DNA of 37,555 nucleotides from a virus, in the IMG/VR virus record IMGVR_UViG_3300046001_002688, positions 1 through 37,555 of that record; one strand, 5' to 3'. A model generated the notes under the pieces. The model searched no databases. It was not told where the DNA came from and saw only the letters and a program-made list of their open reading frames with translations. A program made the position numbers and the translations under genes. Shown piece by piece: positions 30,180-37,555 of the stretch (within the stretch, counting starts at the first letter, position 1; each line of letters opens with the position of its first letter).

Positions 30180-31074
30180 ATCCACTATCCGGAATGTTGT
30201 CGTAACCAATCAGGATGTTGCCAGGGCGCGGAGCAAGCGACAAGTTGGCTCCAGATATGTTTTGAGCCATAGAGGTTTCAAGCTCGGTCATATAGTCCCT
30301 AAACAGCGCGGTGGTGTCAAAGCCTTTGGCTTGAAAATATTTTAGCTTGGTGCTTAGAACCATGACGCGATCTGGATAGATGCAAGTGTCGTTGTCAGCC
30401 GTAAAGCTATTCTTGGGAGTGCCGTCAGCCGCTATCGCCCAGCCTTTGGAGCGGTATTCAAAGCCAAGGAATTCGTTGGTAGATGTGCCAGGCCAAATTT
30501 GGAAATAGTCGCCATACAAGCGCCAGCGAATGCGCGGGCCGGTGCTGATATAGCCGCTCAAAAGCCATTCCCACTGCTGCGCGTTTTCAGGGCCAAGCAT
30601 TTCCCAATGCTTGGACTTGTCCCATTGGGTGCGCGGGACAATGGCGTCGTAATCAGACGGCAAAGCGTACTTCACCTTTTGGAAGTAGATGACGCCATCT
30701 GTGACGGTGTTGTCGGGATAGGTGGTGGCGGTCACTTGGCTAACGGAATCGACGCTAGAGATAAACGTGCCGTTGGGCCAGCCAAGGCCGACAATCATGT
30801 AGGTGGTGTCCAGACTGGCAGTGGACGGGATGCCAGTGATCTGGAGCGTAGCGGGGTCGTATGTACCCGTCGTTGTCGTGTATTCCGTGAAGAAGCTATG
30901 AGGCTTCGTCAGTTCTCGCCAATCGCTCTTTCTCAGGAGTTCATATCCACTGGCGTTCATAAGCGCCAAGATCTGAACAGTATCCTGATTGACATTGCCC
31001 GCTACCGTTGCCGGAACCGGGACGCCAAGTTCGCTAGTGACCTGTGTCACCAACTGGAGCATTGTCGAACTCAT
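30169..31074 (-). CDS. Head-tail adaptor / tail tubular A-like protein
   Basis: This 301-aa protein starts after AGGAAG at ATG 31072-31074, inside the previous gene (41-base overlap). The N-terminal helices (LLQLVTQVTSELGVPVP..., QILALMNASGYELLRKSDW) and the later ALPSDYDAIVPRTQWD, RIRWRLYGDYFQIWPG and AxxFRDYMTELETSM follow the pattern of podovirus adaptor proteins that sit below the portal (T7 gp11 / tail tubular A type). Position between capsid and tail genes agrees. Confidence 0.78.
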   Translation of the reverse strand: MSSTMLQLVTQVTSELGVPVPATVAGNVNQDTVQILALMNASGYELLRKSDWRELTKPHSFFTEYTTTTGTYDPATLQITGIPSTASLDTTYMIVGLGWPNGTFISSVDSVSQVTATTYPDNTVTDGVIYFQKVKYALPSDYDAIVPRTQWDKSKHWEMLGPENAQQWEWLLSGYISTGPRIRWRLYGDYFQIWPGTSTNEFLGFEYRSKGWAIAADGTPKNSFTADNDTCIYPDRVMVLSTKLKYFQAKGFDTTALFRDYMTELETSMAQNISGANLSLAPRPGNILIGYDNIPDSGYGR

Positions 31075-31603
31075 CGGCTTCCTCTTTCCGTGGGCGACCA
31101 GGCTTGCGAGCCGCCATTAAAATAGCAATTTGGGCCTTTAGCTCGGAAAGCTCTTCGCGTGTTTCGGCCAACTCAATAGACGCAGTGTTATTGGCCTTCT
31201 TATTCAGATAGGCCCTAGCCCGCTCACGCAAACCAAGACCGCCCATTCCTACGCGCTGGATCTGCGAATCGGACGCCGTGGCGACCTGATCGGCAGTCTG
31301 GAACCGTAGTATCTCAAGCTCCACAAGTTGAGCCTCGTTCAATACGGTAGGTTCATCCTCATGCCATTTACGCAGAGGCGTCCCGATATATTGAGCGCCG
31401 TTCGTCTTAGATTGGAAGTGAAACCACTGACGTGGAAAACGGATCTTGTGATCCTCACTTGCCGGTTGGTCAAAGATGCTAGTTTTATCGCCAGGTGCCA
31501 TGATAACGACAAAAGGAACGCCAACGTAAGGCTCTTTCGTGTTCTCATAAAATTCTACGTGTAGGTGAGAATCGGCATTGTTGATATCACTGTCTAAAGA
31601 CAT
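31034..31603 (-). CDS. Late protein upstream of the adaptor, unknown
   Basis: This 189-aa protein has a beta-type N-terminal half with aromatic residues (GVPFVVIMAPGDKTSIFDQPASEDHKIRFPRQW), a helical middle (FQTADQVATASDSQ, RVGMGGLGLRERARAYL) and a basic tail (KPGRPRKEE) that could touch DNA. Proteins with this order are common just after capsid genes in podoviruses, but the function is not established. Confidence 0.65.
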   Translation of the reverse strand: MSLDSDINNADSHLHVEFYENTKEPYVGVPFVVIMAPGDKTSIFDQPASEDHKIRFPRQWFHFQSKTNGAQYIGTPLRKWHEDEPTVLNEAQLVELEILRFQTADQVATASDSQIQRVGMGGLGLRERARAYLNKKANNTASIELAETREELSELKAQIAILMAARKPGRPRKEEADEFDNAPVGDTGH

Positions 31604-31606
31604 TCA

Positions 31607-31963
31607 TTAAGCTCCAAGGACGGAGACCCACGTTGTCGCGCTGGTCCCATAGAAGACCCTCCGCTTGGTGGTGGCAATCGTCACAGACGCCGCACCATCA
31701 ATCGTAGAGCCAGATTTCGCATAAACAGCAAGGGTGCTAGCGCCATCGTTGGCGACAACAACCACAGAGCCATTTTCAGCCGAGGGCAACACAACGCCGG
31801 TAGAGGCGGCGGCGGTGCTAACGACGTTAACGTCTGCATTAAGTTGCAGGCCGGTGGCCAAGTTCGTGCCAGCAGCGGTCAATCCGGTCGTGGCAAAGCC
31901 ACAGATCGAAGTGGTCGAGAGCGACGAATTGCCAGAACCCATAACGCGGGAAGGAATGGTCAT
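31607..31963 (-). CDS. Decoration-like beta protein
   Basis: This 118-aa protein is rich in Ser, Thr, Ala, Val and Gly with alternating beta strands and no charged core, like capsid decoration proteins. Its AGGGG ribosome site is partly inside the structured leader at 31968-32010, so its output may be controlled. A decoration role is inferred from composition and place near the capsid gene. Confidence 0.65.
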   Translation of the reverse strand: MTIPSRVMGSGNSSLSTTSICGFATTGLTAAGTNLATGLQLNADVNVVSTAAASTGVVLPSAENGSVVVVANDGASTLAVYAKSGSTIDGAASVTIATTKRRVFYGTSATTWVSVLGA

Positions 31964-31967
31964 TTTG

Positions 31968-32010
31968 AAAAACCCCTAAAGGAGTTGGGGAGAGCCGAAG
32001 CCCTCCCCAA
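31968..32010 (-). promoter_or_regulatory. Structured leader before the decoration-like gene
   Basis: On the minus strand, TTGGGGAGGGC (32010-32000) pairs with GCTCTCCCCAA (31995-31985) around a TTCG loop, an 11-bp stem with one G-U pair. The next stretch, AACTCC TTTA GGGGTT, can form a second 6-bp hairpin that buries the AGGGG ribosome site, followed by three T (five T in all with the stem). It may be a partial terminator between the two decoration-like genes, or a translation control element. Confidence 0.45.
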
Positions 32011-32016
32011 TCGTTA

Positions 32017-32283
32017 TTACAGCGGCGAGGTGGTCTTATAGACCCAGCCGTATTCGCCGGTCAGAAAGGCCACAACAGCGGTGTAAGTACCGGCAGTGTC
32101 AGTCAGGTTGAACGAGGCGTCAACCGTACAGGTGCCGATAGCAACAGGTTCCGTTGCCTTGACGTAGACCCAAGTGTCGTTCTGGTTGCCCAGAACGGGG
32201 GTGCCGAGGCCAAAAGCGGGGGTGGTGTTGCGATCTGCAAACGTCACGCCTGCGAGCGGGGTAGAAGAGAATGTACTAGGCAT
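32017..32283 (-). CDS. Small beta-rich structural protein
   Basis: This 88-aa protein has strands rich in Val, Thr and aromatic residues (TWVYVKATEPVAIGTCTVDAS, AGTYTAVVAFLTGEYGWVYK) and no catalytic motif. Together with the next gene it looks like a decoration or capsid-stabilising pair directly following the capsid/HNH genes. Family not recognised. Confidence 0.65.
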   Translation of the reverse strand: MPSTFSSTPLAGVTFADRNTTPAFGLGTPVLGNQNDTWVYVKATEPVAIGTCTVDASFNLTDTAGTYTAVVAFLTGEYGWVYKTTSPL

Positions 32284-32286
32284 TGC

Positions 32287-32751
32287 CTAAATCCTTTCTT
32301 GCAAGAACATAGTAGTTTTGTTTAGCTTGATTCTGCTAACCGTTGTCTGATTGATATTAAACATTTCTGCAATTTTTTGTTGAGAATATCTTTCGGCAAG
32401 GAGCTTTTTGATATTTTCAACGTCGGCATAAGTAAGCGTACTTTTGGTTCCGCGTCTACCTTTTGTGTCCATATCTAAAATGTTGTCTTTGCAGTTTCCC
32501 AAAAACAAATGGTCCGCATTAACACATTTTCTATTGTCACATCGGTGAAGAACCCACCTACCTTTTAAAATTGGCCCAACAAACAACTCGTATGAAACTC
32601 TGTGCGCTACGTCTTGCTTTCCCCTAAAGTAAAACTTTCCGTATCCGCCTCTGTTTTTCGTACTTTGCCATTCTATGCAGCCGCTTTCTACCGTTTTTAC
32701 CTTTGCTAGAAACCGTTCTTTTTCATCCGACTTTGGTCTTCCGCCTGACAT
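32287..32751 (-). CDS. Free-standing HNH homing endonuclease
   Basis: This 154-aa protein has an HNH core: AHRVSYELFVG (49-59), VLHRCDNRKCVNADHLFLGNCKDNILDMD (67-95), with His69, Cys71, Cys76 and His81. The region 119-142 (AERYSQQKIAEMFNINQTTVSRIK) is a helix-turn-helix that gives site specificity. The gene is visibly richer in A and T than its neighbours, a sign of recent transfer. It sits between the capsid gene and a decoration-like gene, has its own GGGAGG site, and interrupts neither. Confidence 0.9.
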   Translation of the reverse strand: MSGGRPKSDEKERFLAKVKTVESGCIEWQSTKNRGGYGKFYFRGKQDVAHRVSYELFVGPILKGRWVLHRCDNRKCVNADHLFLGNCKDNILDMDTKGRRGTKSTLTYADVENIKKLLAERYSQQKIAEMFNINQTTVSRIKLNKTTMFLQERI

Positions 32752-32807
32752 ATATGCCTCCCATTAATTACAGGGAAACATATATATCAATGCGTAAGTT
32801 TAGGCAA

Positions 32808-33809
32808 TCACGCTATCAAAACTCCCTGGAACTGAGAACCGGAGCAAGTCATGTTGCCTGCCCAGCCGATCAGTTTCACAATGGCGTCTTGGTTAACCGC
32901 TTGGCGCTCACCGCCAATTGGCACGAAATTGCGGTCGGCGTGAGGACGCCACATCAGGTACTTGGTGTTCAAGAACCACATATGGTTGGCCGTCGCGCTG
33001 GCGCCGATACCGCCGTCGAGAACGACGTCGGAGGCCATGCCCGCACCGTAGTATTTCAGCGAGGCGAAGCCAGCGCCAGCAGCAGTCGAACCGGAGTCCG
33101 AAATGCGCTGAATGGCTTGCAGCGACTGAAGGTACAGACGGTAATAGTTGCTATCCGCAACGATCAGGTCAGGCTTGTCGGTGCCACGGATCAGTTGGAC
33201 GGCCAGAGCATCCATGTAGGATTGGATGTTCGAAGCCGAAACAGCCGAACCGCCATCGGTCACGCCCGAATACTTCAGCGAACGCCAGAAGTTGAACGAG
33301 GCGCGGTTGATGCCGCCGTAGGTGCCGGACGAAGGGGCGTCAGGAACCGCAGCCGCGAGGCCAGTCAGGTTTTTGCCGCTGTTGCCGGTTCCGTCGAGGT
33401 AGATATCGCCACCAAGGCGGTTCTGCAATTGGGCTTCAGCAACATTCATACGACCGTCAAGAAGGTCGATGATTGCTTCCTTGCCGCTGTTCTGGATCAT
33501 TTCGAGGCCCGAAATGGTCACGGCAGCAGCGTATTGGGTGATGCCGAACTGCGCAGCCGAAATAGGCGAATTCTGAGAGACGTTCAGAACTTCGTAGCCC
33601 GAATAGCTGTTGGTGTTGTTGGTGGTGGAATCGTTGTACATGATTTCTTGCAAAATCACGTTACCGCCGGAGAACGTCTTGATGTTCCCACGGTCTTTAA
33701 GGCGACGAAGCAACGCATTGTTGTTCGTCACGTTGTCAGCTAGCTCACCACTGCGGCTTTGGATGTTCGTCGCAATGATGTCGCTGATTGCGCTGTTGGC
33801 GAAGGCCAT
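32808..33809 (-). CDS. Major capsid protein
   Basis: This 333-aa protein follows the scaffold gene and is the main shell protein. It has the usual small-residue N-terminus (MAFANSAISDIIATNIQSRSGELADNVTNNNALLRRLKDRG), the central ...GGDIYLDGTGNSGKNLTGLAAAVPD... segment and a C-terminal WRPHADRNFVPIGGERQAVNQDAIVKLIGWAGNMTC, a pattern seen in podovirus capsid proteins of the HK97-fold superfamily. No extra domain or protease is visible. Confidence 0.88.
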   Translation of the reverse strand: MAFANSAISDIIATNIQSRSGELADNVTNNNALLRRLKDRGNIKTFSGGNVILQEIMYNDSTTNNTNSYSGYEVLNVSQNSPISAAQFGITQYAAAVTISGLEMIQNSGKEAIIDLLDGRMNVAEAQLQNRLGGDIYLDGTGNSGKNLTGLAAAVPDAPSSGTYGGINRASFNFWRSLKYSGVTDGGSAVSASNIQSYMDALAVQLIRGTDKPDLIVADSNYYRLYLQSLQAIQRISDSGSTAAGAGFASLKYYGAGMASDVVLDGGIGASATANHMWFLNTKYLMWRPHADRNFVPIGGERQAVNQDAIVKLIGWAGNMTCSGSQFQGVLIA

Positions 33810-33829
33810 GACAGTCCCTTTCAGTTAAA

Positions 33830-34783
33830 TCAAAAACGTTCATTCATGTCATTGAACTGCTCAAGTAACATTGAACGCCTGTCTTGCGCTTTGGTTGTCG
33901 TGCGAACTCCGGGTGTAGAGCTTTTAACGCTGACCGCTGCTGCCTTAGCTGCTTTCGCAGCCCGATTGGCCGACTCTCTTTTTTGGGCTTCCATCTCGGC
34001 TTGTTGGCTTTGCTGGATTTCCTTGAAAAGATCATCGTCAAGGCGGATAGCCTTTTCATAGGCTTCTTCTAGTGTGTTGACAACCCCCGTGTTGAGTAAC
34101 TGGATCATTGTCGGACGCACAGTCTCGAAATGCTCTGCCCCTTGGGCAAAGCTATCAATCTCGGATCTTAGGCTTTCGGTCTGAGCTTCCTCTTGGCGCT
34201 GCTTCCATCCGACCACTTCGCCGCGCACGGCGTTTAGTTCGTTCTGGAGCGCATAGATGGTTGGATCGACGGGGCCGTTCTGGGAGAAGTTAACGCCGCC
34301 CATGTTGACGCCGTACTGCTGCGCGAGTTGCGCGAGGTACGCTTGCTTCTGATCCTGCGGACTGTGGCGCAGGATGTGGTCTGCTTCCATCAATGCCTTC
34401 ACGGCGTCCGTAGGAGCCACGCCCAGCCCCTGAATGGTCTGCATGTAAGGCTCCATAGCCTTTTGCATCTGATCGGCGTACTGGGCCTTGGAGAGAAGCG
34501 GCTCTACACCCTTACGCATTTCCTCTTCACGCTGCCAGGCATACTCTTGCAAGCGCGGATCTGCGGTCTGCCAGGTCTCGTGGAACTCTTTCTTCCAGCT
34601 TGCCGGCGGACGTTTCCAGACAGGCTCTTCTGCCTCTGGCTCTGGGGCTTCTGTAGGCGTATCAGTAGCGGCAGCAATAGGCTCTTCGGTAGGCTGGGCC
34701 ACCTCATCGAACTGCTGCATCAGCATTTCTTTGCGGTCTAGTGGCTCGTTTGTGTCAGTACCGTTAGCTTCTTCGGGGTCCAT
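33830..34783 (-). CDS. Scaffolding protein
   Basis: This 317-aa protein is acidic at the N-terminus (DPEEANGTDTNEPLDRKEM, PTEAPEPEAEEP), has WKRPPASWKKEFHETWQTADPRLQEYAWQREEEMRKG, and a long helical rest rich in Glu, Gln and Ala, with a basic C-terminus. This is the usual shape of scaffolds that guide prohead assembly and then leave. It lies directly before the capsid gene in transcription order. Confidence 0.85.
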   Translation of the reverse strand: MDPEEANGTDTNEPLDRKEMLMQQFDEVAQPTEEPIAAATDTPTEAPEPEAEEPVWKRPPASWKKEFHETWQTADPRLQEYAWQREEEMRKGVEPLLSKAQYADQMQKAMEPYMQTIQGLGVAPTDAVKALMEADHILRHSPQDQKQAYLAQLAQQYGVNMGGVNFSQNGPVDPTIYALQNELNAVRGEVVGWKQRQEEAQTESLRSEIDSFAQGAEHFETVRPTMIQLLNTGVVNTLEEAYEKAIRLDDDLFKEIQQSQQAEMEAQKRESANRAAKAAKAAAVSVKSSTPGVRTTTKAQDRRSMLLEQFNDMNERF

Positions 34784-34791
34784 AGGGGTTC

Positions 34792-35148
34792 CTATCTACG
34801 GAGTTGCTTCAAAATCTGGTTTGCCTGTCGATCACTCATATCGCCAAACTGCCGGTGAAGTGCGATGCGCCGTTCGTTGTCGCGACCTTGCGGCGCTGGC
34901 GGTTTTGATTCCATCTTTTCGTTGCCGACCTCAAAGCAGTTATGGCGCTTGAGATGGTCGCGATGCTGTGATCTGCTGGTAATCATGGAACCGTCTATCA
35001 TGCTTTGATACGGCTCAATGTCGCGGATGACCTGTGGCCCAGTCTGGGCGTCGTTGTCGTGATCGTCACGCATAAAGGTGACTTCGCCATTCTCAATCTC
35101 GTATGCGAGACCCTTGGCATCATAGATCGCCCTATATCTTTTGCTCAT
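34792..35148 (-). CDS. Conserved late protein before the scaffold
   Basis: This 118-aa protein contains IRDIEPYQSMIDGSMITSRSQHRDHLKRHNCFEVGNE (about 41-77), which I recognise as a recurring sequence in small phage proteins encoded between portal and scaffold. The rest is charged and helical. Function is unknown; a DNA- or protein-binding assembly role is possible. Its start overlaps the preceding stop as ATGA. Confidence 0.7.
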   Translation of the reverse strand: MSKRYRAIYDAKGLAYEIENGEVTFMRDDHDNDAQTGPQVIRDIEPYQSMIDGSMITSRSQHRDHLKRHNCFEVGNEKMESKPPAPQGRDNERRIALHRQFGDMSDRQANQILKQLRR

Positions 35149-35492
35149 AGGAGTAACAGAATATCCTCGTCATCCATTTCGACGTACAGGTTCCAGAGCC
35201 GCTCTGTGCGGTCAATATCTGCCAACATCTTGTCAAAGTCAATTTTCTGGGCAGCAATCGTTTTATTTGCCTTTGCGGGTGTTTCCGCAAAAGGCTTAAC
35301 AATGGCTTGAACGGCACGAACCTTGCCCTCAACTAGGCGCTCGTATGCTTCAATCAGATCTTCGCGTTTGAAGGTCTTGGCTGAAATTTCTTTGTCGAAA
35401 ACTTTCTTACGAAAGTCTCCGTCGTGCATATCCATAAGGATAATAGGCGGGGGTATTACCCCGCCTTGGTTAAATAGAAGAAGGAGGCTCAT
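35145..35492 (-). CDS. Small late protein, unknown
   Basis: This 115-aa protein starts MSLLLLFNQGG, then PPPIILMD and an amphipathic helical region (KREDLIEAYERLVEGKVRAVQAIVKPF, DRTERLWNLYVEMDDEDILLLL). The MSLLLLFNQ start is common in small phage structural-region proteins. No function is known. Confidence 0.65.
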   Translation of the reverse strand: MSLLLLFNQGGVIPPPIILMDMHDGDFRKKVFDKEISAKTFKREDLIEAYERLVEGKVRAVQAIVKPFAETPAKANKTIAAQKIDFDKMLADIDRTERLWNLYVEMDDEDILLLL

Positions 35493-35510
35493 TGCCGCGC
35501 CCCAATCACT

Positions 35511-35672
35511 TTAAAGCGTTTTGAGTTGCGCCAGAGTGCGCTCGGTTTCGGCAATGATGGGCGTTAACTTAGCAATCTCTGCTAGGTCTCCGCGCTTAAC
35601 TGCGTCGGCCATTGCCCCGTTGTGGGTCGCCAGCGTTGCAGACAGGATTGATATTAGTTCTGCGAGTGACAT
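35511..35672 (-). CDS. 53-aa helical late protein
   Basis: A 53-codon frame starts at ATG 35670-35672, two bases after the stop of the structural gene, and ends at 35511. It reads as two amphipathic helices (LAELISILSATLATHNGAMADAV and AEIAKLTPIIAETERTLAQLK). Spacing and position between two late genes support a real gene. Function is unknown. Confidence 0.6.
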   Translation of the reverse strand: MSLAELISILSATLATHNGAMADAVKRGDLAEIAKLTPIIAETERTLAQLKTL

Positions 35673-35674
35673 GG

Positions 35675-37291
35675 TTACACCAACACAATCAGTTCTTGAG
35701 CGGTTGTCGATAGGTGGGAAGCCAAGAGCACCACGTCGTAAGTGTCGGTGCCGTCTAGGGCCGCGTAAGCCACCATCCGTTGCCCCAGCGTCGCCGTACC
35801 CGCTTGAATGTTGTCGGTCGCTGTAAAGGGTGACAGCACTCGGTTCTTGACATCAAACCTATGAATTTGGTTAGCGGCAGAGGCGACATAAATGTTCATG
35901 TAGAACATCCGGCCCTCGTTTTCGAAGGGTGCATAAGCGCCGCAAGTGCCCGTTGTGAGCGACAAGGCCCCGTCGTAAACCACGGCGCTAGTCCAAGTTC
36001 CCGCGACGGCCCCCGCTATGTCTAAAACGTCGATGGTTGGCGAACCGTTGGCGCGGAAGAAATAGTTAAAGGATTGGCGAGCATTTCGAGCCGGATCAGG
36101 CTGGATGCCGTAAGAGGGCATCCATGTTCCGCTAACACCGTTGGCAGCAGGGGCCGCGCCAAAATACGTTGTAGACCAAGCGTTGGTCACAATGCTGTTG
36201 GTTCCGTTGCTGATCGTCGTGTCGTTGTAGTTCCAAGTGTAAACCGTCGTCGTGGCGGTAGATCGCCCAAGGATCAGGTTGGGCAGTTCGATGACGTACT
36301 TAGCCGACGATGATGGCGTGACAGCCCAAGCGGCTCCCATCGTGTAGACAGGCGACGGACCAGCCGTGTGTGATGCGATGATCGCCCGTTGACCAACCGC
36401 CGTGACGTTAACCGTGTCCTGCACGATGCGGATTTGGAAGTTTCGATATTCGTTGGCCTTCACGACAGCATCGCCGCCCGTGGCTTGACCTGTGATGCTG
36501 CTAGCGCCCGCAGCGGTCGCAGCTAGTGCGGAGCGAGTGTTTTGGTTTGTGTCATAGACAAACGCACCCTTGACCATGCCCTCACCGGGGCGACAGTCGT
36601 AAGGCGTGTATTGCTCATCAAGCGCCACAAGCGAAGTATCAGTGCCGACCGTTGCTGGAAGGTTGACGATACTTAGGCCCGTTGACAGGGTGTTGGTAGC
36701 AACCTCAATCGAGCGCCAAGCGTTCGCCGCCATGACGCCAGCCGACAGCATGAACACGCGGCCCGACAGGATTTCATAGCCGTCGCCCGTGGCTGGCGTA
36801 AACGTCAGCGGGTTGTCAAACGTAATGGTTGGCGTCGTGCCGAGCGTGTTTCCAACAATATAACGCTCTTCGACCTTGCCAGCGGCCTTGCCGATGATGC
36901 GAATTTTAAAACCAAACTCGCCAGAACCGCCGCGATTTGCCAGCATGTTAAGACCGACAGCGGTTGGAAACGCTGTGGAGACAACGATAGAGGTGATCGT
37001 AGCACCCGCCGCGATGACGCCCTTGAGGCCCTGAGACGGCGCAAACACCATTGCAGCCCCAGCACCGAACGTGCCTGCAAGCGCGGGGGATTGCACAAAG
37101 TTCCAAGACTTTGAGACGATGTTGAAGCGGTTCAAGACCGTGGCGCTTGTCAGTTGGTAAACAAACGGGTTGCGTGACACGTCAGAGCGCAAGTCGGAGC
37201 AAAGGCAAGTCGCCGCCGCCGTGGCATTTGGCGTGGGCGAAACCTGCACCCACATCTGGCGGTCAATGACCTTTTTAAAGGTGTTAGCCAT
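35675..37291 (-). CDS. Beta-rich virion structural protein (full copy)
   Basis: This 538-aa protein is rich in Gly, Ala, Thr, Ser and Asn with many alternating strands and no catalytic motif, as in beta-propeller or fibre-like virion proteins. Its N-terminal 221 residues match the truncated protein at the left window edge almost residue for residue. Its ATG shares one base with the preceding stop. In joined-end order it follows the portal block, so it is probably a head or neck component. A named family is not recognised. Confidence 0.78.
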   Translation of the reverse strand: MANTFKKVIDRQMWVQVSPTPNATAAATCLCSDLRSDVSRNPFVYQLTSATVLNRFNIVSKSWNFVQSPALAGTFGAGAAMVFAPSQGLKGVIAAGATITSIVVSTAFPTAVGLNMLANRGGSGEFGFKIRIIGKAAGKVEERYIVGNTLGTTPTITFDNPLTFTPATGDGYEILSGRVFMLSAGVMAANAWRSIEVATNTLSTGLSIVNLPATVGTDTSLVALDEQYTPYDCRPGEGMVKGAFVYDTNQNTRSALAATAAGASSITGQATGGDAVVKANEYRNFQIRIVQDTVNVTAVGQRAIIASHTAGPSPVYTMGAAWAVTPSSSAKYVIELPNLILGRSTATTTVYTWNYNDTTISNGTNSIVTNAWSTTYFGAAPAANGVSGTWMPSYGIQPDPARNARQSFNYFFRANGSPTIDVLDIAGAVAGTWTSAVVYDGALSLTTGTCGAYAPFENEGRMFYMNIYVASAANQIHRFDVKNRVLSPFTATDNIQAGTATLGQRMVAYAALDGTDTYDVVLLASHLSTTAQELIVLV

Positions 37292-37555
37292 TACGTAATT
37301 CTCGCTCTAACTGTTGCGGCCCACGCGGACACGTTTTGTCCGTTGGTGAGCAATTGAGCCTGCTGACCGCCCATGTTGGTTTGGTTGGTTTGGTTGGTGA
37401 CCGTGCCGACCGTCGTAACAGTGCCACTTTCAAGGATCGCCGTAACGCGGTTGCGGCCCAAGGCCACGTCATAACCTCTGGGGGTGTTGGTGGCGTTCAG
37501 GAGGCGGATCAGCAGGGTTTGCAGGCCGTCTAACAGTTCGGCCACCATCAAATCA
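36628..37555. repeat. Terminal homologous segment, right copy
   Basis: Partner of 1-928. It covers the first 221 codons of the 538-aa structural gene and the last part of the gene before it, in the same order and orientation as on the left. Confidence 0.9.
37291..37555 (-). CDS. C-terminal part of repeat-bearing structural protein (cut by right edge)
   Basis: The frame runs off the right edge; 87 C-terminal codons are present. It corresponds to the end of the 199-aa protein at 664-1263, with the same TNQTNQTN repeat and C-terminus. The last 36 residues are encoded by DNA nearly identical in both copies; further upstream the copies diverge. The true start lies outside the window. Confidence 0.8.
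   Translation of the reverse strand, partial: DLMVAELLDGLQTLLIRLLNATNTPRGYDVALGRNRVTAILESGTVTTVGTVTNQTNQTNMGGQQAQLLTNGQNVSAWAATVRARIT

Noticed and set aside
30499-31125. 208-codon frame opposite the adaptor gene
   Set aside because: Antisense shadow of the adaptor and neighbouring genes without protein features.
32703-33743. 346-codon frame opposite the capsid gene
   Set aside because: It is antisense to the major capsid protein and reflects codon bias; no ribosome site or family motif.

Overview
The window looks like a nearly complete genome of a tailed double-stranded DNA phage with a short-tail (podovirus-like) layout. It carries small and large terminase, portal, scaffold, major capsid protein, a head-tail adaptor, DNA-ejection-like proteins, one large tail fibre and a lysis cassette. 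It has no tape measure, sheath or baseplate genes. A phage copy of the cell-cycle regulator GcrA, a protein family typical of Alphaproteobacteria, points to an alphaproteobacterial host. I see no integrase, tRNA, rRNA, CRISPR array, insertion sequence, RNA polymerase or DNA polymerase.

Layout. (1) Positions 1-5526, minus strand: small terminase, large terminase, a small structural protein, portal, a repeat-bearing structural protein, and the start of a beta-rich structural protein cut by the left edge. (2) 5527-6234: a 708-base divergent control region with a good promoter for the packaging genes, a 10-bp palindrome and a cluster of GGTCAT/ATGACC words. (3) 6235-12342, plus strand: small early genes, including a two-domain sliding-clamp-like protein, a compact cytosine-methyltransferase-like protein, two membrane microproteins, a winged-helix protein and GcrA. 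Many are joined by 4-base stop/start overlaps. (4) 12339-15611, minus strand: helix-turn-helix regulator, primase-helicase and a metallophosphoesterase with an N-terminal helix-turn-helix. (5) 15746-19201, plus strand: recombination module (conserved small protein, Sak4-like ATPase, DUF669 protein, Cas4-like nuclease, RuvC-like resolvase, unknown protein). (6) 19161-37555, minus strand: the rest of the late operon. In transcription order it reads structural proteins, scaffold, capsid, HNH endonuclease, decoration-like proteins, tail adaptors, GNAT, PP-loop enzyme, ejection-like proteins, tail fibre, then lysis (membrane protein, endolysin, holin, overlapping spanins).

If the two ends are joined, the late genes form one continuous operon in the classic order from terminase through portal, scaffold, capsid and tail to lysis. 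The ends are themselves related: 1-928 aligns without gaps to 36628-37555, with a 125-base identical core but clear divergence elsewhere. Either the genome has a tandem duplication of a two-gene structural module that is broken by the window edges, or the two ends are variant copies of one locus in a circularly permuted genome. This is the main structural question the window raises.

Several genes shorter than 60 codons were found by reading the sequence: a 53-aa holin, a 53-aa late protein, 28-aa and 39-aa membrane microproteins and a 47-aa Cys-rich protein. The o-spanin and several other genes were given shorter starts on the basis of ribosome-binding sites, overlaps or family N-termini. Family assignments come from motif recognition by eye; no database search was run.
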